A stretch of 64,000 nucleotides of DNA from Zygnema cylindricum. Taxonomy: Eukaryota > Streptophyta > Zygnematophyceae > Zygnematales > Zygnemataceae. Location: assembly GCA_037447655.1 (NCBI GenBank), contig JBBHKE010002750.1:1-64000 (forward strand). Reading direction: 5' to 3'. Position 1 is the first letter of the stretch; each line of letters starts with the position of its first letter. Shown here piece after piece: positions 1-8,390 of this stretch. Below the pieces are notes generated by a model. That model saw nothing but the letters and a program-made list of their open reading frames with translations. It did no database searches and was not told the DNA's origin. The position numbers and the translations under genes were made by a program.

Positions 1-147
1 AAAAAAAAGACATAAAAACAGAAAAAAAAAAAAAATAGCCTGCACACAAATCAAAATTAATAAATAAATAAACAAAAAAATATACATGGTTGACACGTTT
101 CCTTTTTTACATCCTTATTTTATCTTCTCTTCTGTTTTTTATTTTTT

Positions 148-162
148 TTATTATTATTATTA

Positions 163-202
<40 letters not shown>
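148..202. repeat. (TTA)n microsatellite
   Basis: A run of TTA/ATT triplets lies in an AT-rich stretch (1-360) that otherwise shows no gene. The run makes an artificial hydrophobic Ile/Leu reading frame that should not be taken for a membrane segment. Confidence 0.9.
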
Positions 203-360
203 TAATCAAGAGGCGAAAATTGTGGGTACCTTCTTTTTTGAAAACATTGAACTTCCTGAAACCTCTCATTCTTTTTTTTTCCCTTTTTTTATTGGTTCTT
301 ATTTATTTAGTTATTTGTTTACTTATTATTTATTTATTTTTATATTTTTTTCCTTTTGTA

Positions 361-905
361 GAATCGGATATACGGCGTTAAAAAATCGTCGAGGATTCTC
401 TGCCTCCTCAACTCCCATAGTTTCCTCTCCTCCTCCCCCTTTTGAACCCTCTCCCCTCAATTTAAGTCAGCAAATTCCACTTTCTCACCATCCCTCCTCG
501 ACTTCAAAAACCAAAGAAACAAAATTTTCAGATTCTCGAAAAGTTTTGGATTCTCGAAAAAAAATTGATTCGCAAAATTTTGGGAGTCTTGATTCGAGAT
601 TGCGGTTTTTGGGGAGGGAGGAGGAGGTAGGAGAGGAGAGGAGGGAGGGAGAAGAGAGAGATTCAGAAAGCGTGTGGTCCGATTTGGGATGTGATAGTGA
701 GAGAGAGAGTGAGAGAGAGGGAGGAGAGGGAGGGGATTCGTGCTCGGTTTCGACGGCAAGTAGACGAGATACATTTGGGAGTATGGGGGAAGGGAGAGGA
801 GAGAGAGGAGAGGGAGGAGAGGGAGGGGGAGGAGAGGGAGAGGAGGGAGAGAGAGAAGGTTTAGGAGAAGGATGGGGTTTTGGAAAAGGAGGTCTTTTTA
901 GTAAT
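361..905 (+). other. Possible internal exon, low-complexity protein
   Basis: A T-rich tract ending in TTTTGTAG just before 361 looks like a splice acceptor, and the plus frame stays open to 989. The translation is rich in Ser, Pro and Arg early (about 361-600) and in Glu, Gly and Arg later because of the GA-rich DNA. Possible donors are GTAATA at 901 or CAG/GTTACT near 909. No domain is recognisable. The open frame may only reflect the scarcity of stop codons in purine-rich DNA, so this is a weak candidate. Confidence 0.18.
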
Positions 906-1195
906 AGGCAGGTTACTATTAATAGGGAATGGCTCCGACCCCAATCGGAAGGAGAGAGAGGAAGGGAAGGAGGGGGAGGGAGAGGGTGAAGGGAGAGAGG
1001 GAAGGAAAAAGAGTATCCGTCTTGACGGAAAATTTTTGTAGTAGAGAGATTGAGCGAGAGAGGGCAGGAGGGAGGGAGAGGAGGGAGGGAGAGGGAGAGG
1101 GAGGGAGGGAGGGAGGAAAGGAGGGAGGGAGGAAATGAAGGAGGGAGGAAAGGAAGGAGGGAGGGAGTGAGAGGGAGAGGGAGAGATTGACACGT
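597..1195. repeat. Polypurine GGGA/GA-rich tract
   Basis: About 600 bases are almost entirely purine on the plus strand, built from GGGA, GAGA and GGAGGGAGG words, broken by short mixed segments near 670-780 and 880-1060. Long homopurine-homopyrimidine DNA of this kind can form triplexes. No gene is evident on either strand. Open frames in both directions are low-complexity by-products. Confidence 0.85.
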
Positions 1196-1334
1196 GAGTG
1201 TCGAAAAATTTCATTTTTTCGCTTAGAAAGGTAAAATAAGAGGTTTTTTGTGTTTAGGTTTGTATTATATATTTAGGATTTTGGTTATGAAAGAAAAAAA
1301 AAGGTCTAAGATGTGACATTGGGTAACAAATGTT

Positions 1335-1396
1335 GTCAGTTAGGGGTTTTAGGATTTTTAGGGTTTTTTAGGGTTTTTATGGTTTTTAGGGTTTTC
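1335..1396. repeat. Degenerate telomere-like (TTTAGGG) block
   Basis: Six or so imperfect TTTAGGG/TTTTAGGGTTT words occur in a row, the pattern of plant telomere repeats or of the telo-box found upstream of some plant genes. The unit length drifts, so it is an interstitial remnant rather than a telomere. From 1400 to 1840 nothing else is recognised. Confidence 0.5.
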
Positions 1397-1840
1397 AGTT
1401 TCCGCCAGAACAATTTCCTGTTATATATTATTTTTTTACACTTTTTCTTTTTTCTTTTTTTTCATATCTGACATTTTCCTGGCTCAAAAAAGACAGAAAA
1501 TGTGGTTTGCAATATTGGACTTCAAATGATAAAATATTTAATGTTTGTTGGGTGGAGTTTGAAAAAAATAATAGTCTACGGAGTTGAGAATGATCGGTTG
1601 ATTTGAGATATTTTAAAAGATTTTCATCCGCCACATAAAAAAAAAGAGGATAAAGAAAGTGGTATTAAATGCAGTATTTCTATCCGTTTATGGTCACGAA
1701 TGAAAAGAAAGAAAATGTACATTTCATCATCTGTTTAAAAACTGAAAAACTGAAAAAATAAAATTGAAAAATTGAAACATTTGTAACAACCGAAGGAGAT
1801 GAATTATTTATAATGCAAAATATGAAACATCAAACAATCA

Positions 1841-1865
1841 TTAGAAAAAAAAAAAAAAAAAAATA

Positions 1866-1907
<42 letters not shown>
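1841..1907 (+). repeat. Poly-A tract of about 60 bases
   Basis: A near-continuous run of A is interrupted only by one AAT-AAT step. It could be the tail of an old retroposed sequence, but no element body is recognised upstream. The flanks 1910-2320 are AT-rich without any recognised gene. Confidence 0.8.
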
Positions 1908-1908
<1 letters not shown>

Positions 1909-2325
1909 ATGTAAAATCGTAATACATAATTCGAACAAAAAAGGTTTTAAAAATAGTTTTTACATTTCGACAGTAATTTTCAGTCAAAATCTCCTTTTAA
2001 AGAAACACGTAAAAATTAAAAAAAATCATATTGTTTTAAATCCAATTATAAATTTTAATTCTAAATTCCTTGTCCAATCATAGTTCACGAATCACAGAAT
2101 TGTACGGAAAAAATATTACAATTTTTCATTTTTTTTTCATGGAGCCTATTTCCCGCCATTGGAAAATCTAGTAAAACCCTTGAAAAAAAAAAGTAACTGC
2201 AAAGTTCCAAAAACTCTCTTGAAAAAAAAAAACAACTGAATGAAAAGTTCCCAAAATTCCCAAACCTAATTCAATACTAAACACCTTATATAGAATGGAT
2301 TTTTCTCCAACTTTCGCGAGAGAGG

Positions 2326-2339
2326 CGGAGGGGGGGGGG

Positions 2340-2387
<48 letters not shown>

Positions 2388-2388
2388 T
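2326..2388 (+). repeat. G-run followed by (GA)n microsatellite
   Basis: A run of about eleven G is followed directly by about 20 GA dinucleotides. Slippage-prone simple sequence with no coding meaning. Confidence 0.9.
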
Positions 2389-2445
2389 CCAAAAGGTACT
2401 TCTGTAAGCGTCACTCTCCGTGTTTGATTGGACAGAATCTTGCTT

Positions 2446-2830
2446 CACACGTGAAGAAACGTTTATTGAAACAGTGGACAATTTTTTCGCCGCCCGCCGG
2501 AAATTATTCTTGTTTCGCACGTGTGAATAACTTCTCATGAAATTGTGCACATTTTCTGCCGCCTGCCCGAGAATTATTGTTTTACACGTATGAAAATACT
2601 AATGAAATTGACAAATTGTGCACTAAACAAGTGTGAAATATTTCTAGGGATATTGTGCACTATTTTTTTGTCACCCGGCAGAAAATTATTCTTTTTCCAC
2701 ACGTGTGAAGAGATTCTACCCAAATTCTGCACCTTTTTTTGCTGCCCGCCCGAAGATTTTGCTGCTAAAAAATTGACTTTTTTCAGAGGGGAAAACTCTA
2801 ATTTTGTCTTCCTCTGACACCAAAAGGTCA
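2446..2830 (-). pseudogene. Tandem array of BTB-gene N-terminal fragments
   Basis: Imperfect units of about 67-72 bases begin with CACGTG or a close variant at 2448, 2518, 2585, 2628 (short spacing) and 2700. Read on the minus strand, 2740-2830 gives VNFLAAKSSGG followed by a segment ending SSHVWK. This parallels SEFLAAKFSGR to VCTYAIK of the intact paralogs downstream, and the DNA shares the phrase TCTGACACCAAA with them. Successive units give NNFLPGDKK- and NNFRRAAKK-like echoes of the same segment. I infer a dead N-terminal BTB fragment that expanded in tandem. The similarity is partial and judged by eye. Confidence 0.5.
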
Positions 2831-4534
2831 AATTCGTTTTTCCTTAGAAAATCTATGGTTAAAAAAAAAAAAAAATCCTAACAAATTTCTTTCTACACAA
2901 ATCAAAACTGCTTGGAAAATCTAAAAGATAAATGCTAAAAGTCTAATTACCTTCAAGAGTTTTTTCTAGTAGACCTATTATTCTATACTTATTTTTTCCC
3001 AAGAAGTTATGTTACAATTATCTCCGTTCTAACAAACAAAAAATCCTCACAACTATCTACTATCTTTACTCCAAATTACTTATTTTAGACATTGGTCACC
3101 CTTATCTCAAACTTTTCTAATCTAAAAACTCTTGTCTTCTTCGATGAAAACATCTTCTTTAAATTTTCTTCACCCGAACTAAAAAAAAAAAATACCTTCC
3201 ACCTCTTGTACTTCATGTAACCTTCCAAGAACCTTCCCCTCTCAACATCATTCAAGGTTCATATTCAACCCTAACTGAAAGATAAACTACATCCCCATAT
3301 ATGCGTACAACAACATTCCCCGATGTGGTATTGTTCTAGAGAGATTTTAAAACTGAACTGAAAGTCGAACTAACCAACCATGTAACCTTGCACATAGTCG
3401 TTGATCATGTATATGATTCCAAAAAAACTAGGAGCCATAAGGTACAAAAGGTACGCCATGTACAAAGCCGTACTGCACCAACACGCGACAAATGTCACGT
3501 TTTTGAGCGACTTGCTCCCTCCACGCTCCATTTGGACTGTCACGTCACGAGACATCTCCTTACGTTACCGTACTGTACTGTACGGTTCACGTCTCCCCTC
3601 TCAAGTCTGAGTTCACCGTCACGGTACGTCACGTCACGGGATGGAAAGGAACTCAAAGGCGGGGAACAACAGAGGAAGGTAAGAGAAATTGAAGGCACGT
3701 TTTCCTCATAGGATGAGAGACAGGGAGAGAGACGGAAAGAAAGAATAGAAAAAGAGAGAGGGTAAAAGGGGATTTAAAGGAAGAGGGAGAGGAAGAGAAG
3801 GAGAGGGGAGAGGGGAGAGGGAGAGGGAGGGGGAAAGAGTAGAGGACAGAAATCTGGAATTCTTGGAGTGAAGGGAGCCGGTTTACGGTAATGTTTTATT
3901 TTTTGGTCACTTTTTTTTTGGCGCGCCGGTTCACGAAACGTTCGATTACGATTTCAAACGTTTGATAGTGACTCCTGGCTGACAGAATTGGATGACAGCA
4001 ATCGGACGGCTGTCGATCTACGCGACCGTACCAGCGAATGAAGAAAAGTTAGAAATCCGTACAAAGTTCGGCGATTCCGACGGTTCAGATGCATCGGATT
4101 TATTTTTAATCGCGCGGCGTTTTAGGGTTCAGCATGCAGGGTCACATCTTCCGCATTTTTTTATTTCGTTTGACAGGAAAGATACCGACGTCCGGGTTCC
4201 ATGCATAATGTTCCGTTTTCTGTTTTTTGTTTCGGCTACTTATGTTTCTTCTCACGACAAGGTTGTGAACGTGGACTATGATGGTGACAGAAAATTGGGA
4301 AAAAATTGAAAAAGGAATAGAAAGAGTTCAAGTAAAGATTGTAATATATCATTGGAAACAAGAAAGAGGACCAAATAGTTTCAAACATTTTTCTTGGCAT
4401 ACTAAAGGAGATTTTTGTTTTAGTTTGAAAGTAATTATCGACACTATTTCTGGTTCATACTGGAATTTTTGTAGAAGATATTGTAACAAATAGAAGAGAG
4501 AGAAATCAGGTTTTTACAAAAAACTTATTGTGAA
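2831..4534. other. Gene-poor stretch upstream of first plus-strand copy
   Basis: 2831-3360 shows nothing recognisable. 3380-3650 is rich in GTACG and CACGTC words. 3715-3845 is another purine-rich tract of GAGAGG and GGGAGA words. 4070-4160 resembles the conserved block seen upstream of other units near 28250, 33680, 39105, 46300 and 53440 (ATTCGGATGTGTC, then TTTTAGGGTTAAGAATGCAGG-like sequence). 4310-4534 would be the leader of the plus-strand copy. Confidence 0.5.
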
Positions 4535-6180
4535 ATGGATACTTCAAAGGAGATCGTGACAGTCAATTTGGTGTCAGAAAAAGATGAGAAGAAAATATGT
4601 ACGGTCACTCTCTCTCTTGAGGCGCTCTATGAAAGTAAATTTTTGGCAGCAAAATTTTCGGGAACATGTGAAAAAAACGCCATATCTTCCAAAAATGGTG
4701 TTCTTACATACGAAATAAAACTTACTCCAGCAATTCCTGAAATATCGGCATACGAAAATGTCTTGGACGTCATGACAGGTGGAGGGCATACTTTTTTGGA
4801 GAAAATAGTCGACATCCAATCAGCTTCGAATATTTTGATGGTTTCGTACCAACTTTCGTACGAAAAAGGTGTACATGCTTCGTTGCAATATTTAGAAGCA
4901 GTTCCGTGGAGTGCTTTAAAGTCAACGCTTTACACTTTTAATCTATGTTTTGTTAATGTTTCGTACTTTAATTTTCATACGAAATACCCCTTGTATTTCG
5001 TGCACTTAGATATAAGTCACTTGTGGTTTCTTGTCCTGTTCCATTGACTTTTAGGTAGCGCCCTTTTAGTTAGGTTCTCTTCTAGGCCAATAGGAAAGCT
5101 TCATTCAATTCTGTTGCCTGATAGTGACTCGCTCACCTTTGTAAGTTTTGTATTTTTTTTGTTTTCGTGTAATGAAAAGTAAAAATTTGTATATGTTTTG
5201 TGTTCGCTTAATTGAAAAGTATCCCTTTGTATATAATTCAAGGAATAAACGTGAATGAGGAATTGATGGGATCTATAGTTTCAAGATTAGTCCCTATGGC
5301 AAATCCTCCGGTTCATTTTTTTTCAAGAAGCTTATAAAGGAGACAATGTGCCATTCAAACCTATGCATACAAATGTCGAATAAAGTTCATAAAGGGAAAT
5401 TTGTTGCCAACCATGCCTCATTTTGAAATTACAACGGTTTTTTGTAAAACCCTAAACTTTGCATTGAATAGTATACCAGCAAAATGCTAAATCTAGAAGC
5501 CTTGGAAGTCATTTTAGCTCAAATAACTTGATGTTTCTCTAGAACGTTATTAGTTTCAAATAAACAAACTTGACAGCTTGGCAACCATAATTGTAAAATC
5601 TTTAATTATAATCATTCCTCAAAATTAAGTGAAGTCGAATTTCTTGCACTAGAGAACGTTGTAGAAATAGTAAACATATTGTTGTTAAACGTTGTGAAGA
5701 TAGAAATTAAGTATTTGTTAAAGGGGCAACCTTGGTGTGGATGTGCCTCAAAGAAAAAAGCGACCAGAATTTTGGCTCCAAATGCCATTTGATGCTAAAT
5801 TTGACCGAACTCTGGAAAAACTTATGGATATAAAATGATCATCAAAACTTTCTAGTATGAAGTACGGTTGGAATTTTTATGCAGTCGAACCAACCAAACG
5901 TGACGATAATACCAATAAGCTCACCCTATTTTTTGGAAGAAATTTTAACAAAGATTGGAAGTTCTAAAACATCAGCGTTTTTGGAAACGATGAAGAATTG
6001 GCAGAAACGAGCTAATAGAATCATTAAGAGGAAGAGGAACAATTTGGAATTTATATCATTAATTGCGTTTTGCTATAAAATGCAATTTATGAAAGGCAGT
6101 TGGTTCTATCAACAAAGGAAGGTGAGAAGTTGCAAAAAAAGTACAAAAAATATTGACGATTTTTCAAAATCCGTATGAAA
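4535..6180 (+). pseudogene. BTB-type protein, plus lineage copy 1 (dead)
   Basis: The ATG at 4535 opens MDTSKEIVTVNLVSEK, followed by SLEALYESKFLAAKFSG, a YENVLDVMTGGGHTFLEKIVDIQSA-type stretch and YLEAVPWS. This is the same domain order as the minus-strand genes. After PWS (about 4915) the frame runs into about 320 bases of unrelated sequence and stops at 5045. Homology resumes near 5245 (NEELMGSIVSRLVPM, matching DEGVIGPVVKRI) but with stops. Later pieces match the VVKIVNKLLLKG region (5660-5730) and the C-terminal helices (5900-6180). It is therefore a pseudogene. The intervening 320 bases could be an insertion or a lineage-specific intron. Confidence 0.65.
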
Positions 6181-6936
6181 AGACTGTTCAAATCCCAATG
6201 CGCCTTATGGAATGTCTTTTATTTTTCTTGATAAATGCCATTATTAGATTTGGTTTCTGACTTTGTCTTTGCGAACCTTTTTGAATGCTACTGTATATTT
6301 TATTGTTTTTATTTCTTCGTGTTTTTCTTGCTTTCCTTTCTCTTACTTTGCTTCTAGGCATGATCTATATATTTGAATGTGAGTCGACCTTTATCGTCCG
6401 ATCGTCTTATACTGTCCCCCAAAGAACGAACAATAAAGACATTGCAGCGCTTTTGACACTTGAACATTCAAATGCTAAATGTCAAACTCAATACTCATAT
6501 TTCAAATAGTGAAATATGATGCCAAATTTGCAAGTAAGAAAATCAAAATTTATCAAATTTACAGTCTACATTCTTTCTTCGCCCATTCTTTTACCCGTTT
6601 CCCTTGTCTCTTTCTGATCTCTCTTTTCCAAATATTGAATCTAGAGGCTCAAACTGTTTCCTGTAAACTTGTTTGCAGTTTATATTCTTGACACACCAAA
6701 AAATATATAAAAAATTTCAGAAATCAAACCTTAAAAATCCTAACCAATTAAAACAAAATCAAAATACACAAACTTCGCAAAAACTAGCAAACCCTATCTA
6801 ATTATAACTCCCCTATTTGTACAACCATAGAGGCTCTATATACAAATATGCTATTTTACAACAAACCTCTATATATTGCCCAAAATTAGATGGTTTCTCT
6901 TTTAATTTTTTAGCCATTGAGATTTTTCTGGATTTT
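6181..6936. other. Convergent 3' intergenic region
   Basis: No gene is seen. This stretch is homologous to 30480-31204 and in part to the stretches before the other minus-strand genes. Shared phrases include ATTTACAGTCTACATTC and CTGATCTCTCTTTTCC. It separates the 3' end of a plus-lineage copy from the 3' end of a minus-lineage gene and probably holds both 3' untranslated regions. Confidence 0.5.
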
Positions 6937-7502
6937 TTAAGCATGAATACCAAGGCGCTTTACTGCCTCAGACAAACTGCTTACTTTTGGATAATTTTTG
7001 ACTTCTGCACTAACTTCCTCAAAAAATGGCAACAGATTTTCGGAGTTTTCATGTTCACCATTCAGTTGGTTGCATAGAAAGTTGCACCGTTCCTCATATG
7101 GTAAAGTTTTGATGATTTTTGTTATATCTGTCATTTCTTCGGCAGTCCGAACATATATACCAACGATGAGCATTTTCAACCAAAGCTCTAGCCACTCCAT
7201 TCTTTGCGGCAAGTCCAAAACAAGATGTCCCTTCAACAACAACTTGTTCACTATTTTCACAACGTCCTCTAGTTCATCGTTTAAATAACATCCGTAGTTG
7301 TATAGTTGGATTGTGCCAATATGACAGAGTTGAAGATTGTTTATTTGAAACGAAAAATGTTTGAGAGCAACGTCGAGTATGCCAAAGACAATTTTCAGAC
7401 GTGAAATCGAAACTGAATTTCTTGAGTTATACGAATGCACGACCTTATCCTTAGCTTCCTGATTAAAAGTATCCAATGCAAAAGTGAGGATACTACAAAA
7501 AC
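6937..7502 (-). pseudogene. BTB-type gene G1, 3' half (split by retrotransposon)
   Basis: Read from 7502 down, the frame encodes the C-terminal half of the family: LRLKIVFGILDVALKHFSF, ELEDVVKIVNKLLLKGHL, QRMEWLELWLKM, ITKIIKTLPYEERCNFLCNQLNG, and SEAVKRLGIHA before a stop. The stop falls where paralogs continue into a Lys-rich tail, so this copy is slightly shortened. The other half of the gene lies 8.6 kb away at 16069-16695. The sequence stops being gene-like exactly at the AAAAC duplication (7498-7502) that flanks the retrotransposon. Across the joint the frame would be continuous, so the insertion appears to be the main lesion. Confidence 0.8.
7498..7502. repeat. Target site duplication AAAAC, left
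   Basis: This five-base direct repeat is identical to 16069-16073 and flanks the 7503-16068 insertion. Five bases is the usual length for Copia elements. In the intact paralogs the gene runs uninterrupted across the equivalent position. Confidence 0.9.
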
Positions 7503-7947
7503 TATTGGAGGTGGATTGGCGGAAGCCATGAAATTGTACACAAGAGAAAGATCAATGCATTGGAGAGAGGAATTGATTTGTATTTGGGATGATTTCATTA
7601 AGTGAGAAGAGTCACTTATATACAAAATATACAATGCTAATTACTGTGGAGTCTAAGCGCTCTACGGTGCGCTGTAACAAAGTAATCCTAGTCTAGATTC
7701 TAACAAATGTATGTAAGACAAAAGACTGGACCGTCGGCCAAAAGACTGGACCGACGGTCAAAGGACTTCTACGTAAAGGACTAGACCAACGTATGTAACG
7801 AAAAAGTACAATTGACTGGACCGACGTATGGAAGTACGGACAAGACCAAAAAGTGAGACGTCCGGACAAGTCGGTCAACAAGACTTGACCGACGTAAGAA
7901 ACCGTACGAACAAGACAAAAATATCCTACGCTAAATGTCCTGTAACA
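7503..7947 (-). repeat. LTR (3' LTR of the composite element)
   Basis: The 445-base LTR reads on the minus strand from TGTTACAGG to CCTCCAATA. Its downstream end carries the ATG and first nine codons of gag (MASANPPPI). It is rich in CGGTC and GGACCG words. A polypurine tract (minus strand, next to 7948-7965, GAGGGGGGG core) abuts it, as expected for a 3' LTR. Confidence 0.9.
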
Positions 7948-8000
7948 CCCCCCCTCAAGCGAAAACTAGGAAGTAGATTGAGATGAAAATGAAAGGAAAT

Positions 8001-8390
8001 TTAGCCAGGAGAAGAAGGAAGACGAAGGCCAAAGGATAGGCGATGGTGCTCAAAGTGAGGGCGATGAAGAGCCTTGGTGAGATAATCGGCCACTTGGTCG
8101 GCGGATTTGACATAAAGAAACTGGAGAGTGCCATCTTCGACCCGCTCCCAAGAGTAATGATACTGAATGTCGATGTGCTTCGTCCGCTTGTGGTGAACAG
8201 GATTGCGGATCAAAGCAAGAGCTCCCTGGGAATCGGAAAAGATAGGAGTAGGGGCTGAAGAGGGAAACCCAAGATAGGGGCTGAAGGGGGAAACCCAAGA
8301 TTGGAAAGTAGAGTCCGAAGCCAAACAGCTTCCTTGGCGGCGTGACACGCGGCCATATATTCCGCCTCAGTGCTGGAGCATGCCGTGGTA
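8001..8390 (-). pseudogene. Copia RNase H C-terminal fragment
   Basis: In the minus direction the frames encode the end of the RNase H domain: TTACSSTEAEYMA, the AAKEAVWLR region, SDSQGALALIRNPV and HIDIQYHYSWERVEDG, then ADQVADYLTKALHRPHF. The part before STEAEYM is missing. At about 8390 the sequence jumps directly to the integrase-RT linker. The short shared word AACCT at the joint suggests a deletion between small repeats. A small internal duplication of the ALALI-upstream segment shifts frame near 8255-8290. Confidence 0.75.

Noticed and set aside
90-989. 299-residue open frame with a hydrophobic Ile-rich start
   Set aside because: The start is translated (TTA)n and T runs, and the rest is GA-rich low-complexity DNA. 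Only the part after 361 is kept, as a weak exon candidate.
861-1214. Minus-strand Ser/Pro-rich frame
   Set aside because: This is the complement of the polypurine tract. The composition alone explains the open frame.
2295-2540. Arg/Glu-repeat frame over the GA microsatellite
   Set aside because: It is simple-sequence translation with no domain. The flanking parts match the degraded BTB fragment array.
4535-5047. Intact 170-residue BTB-only protein
   Set aside because: The end after YLEAVPWS is unrelated to the family, and degraded homology to the missing part continues downstream, so it is a truncated pseudogene.
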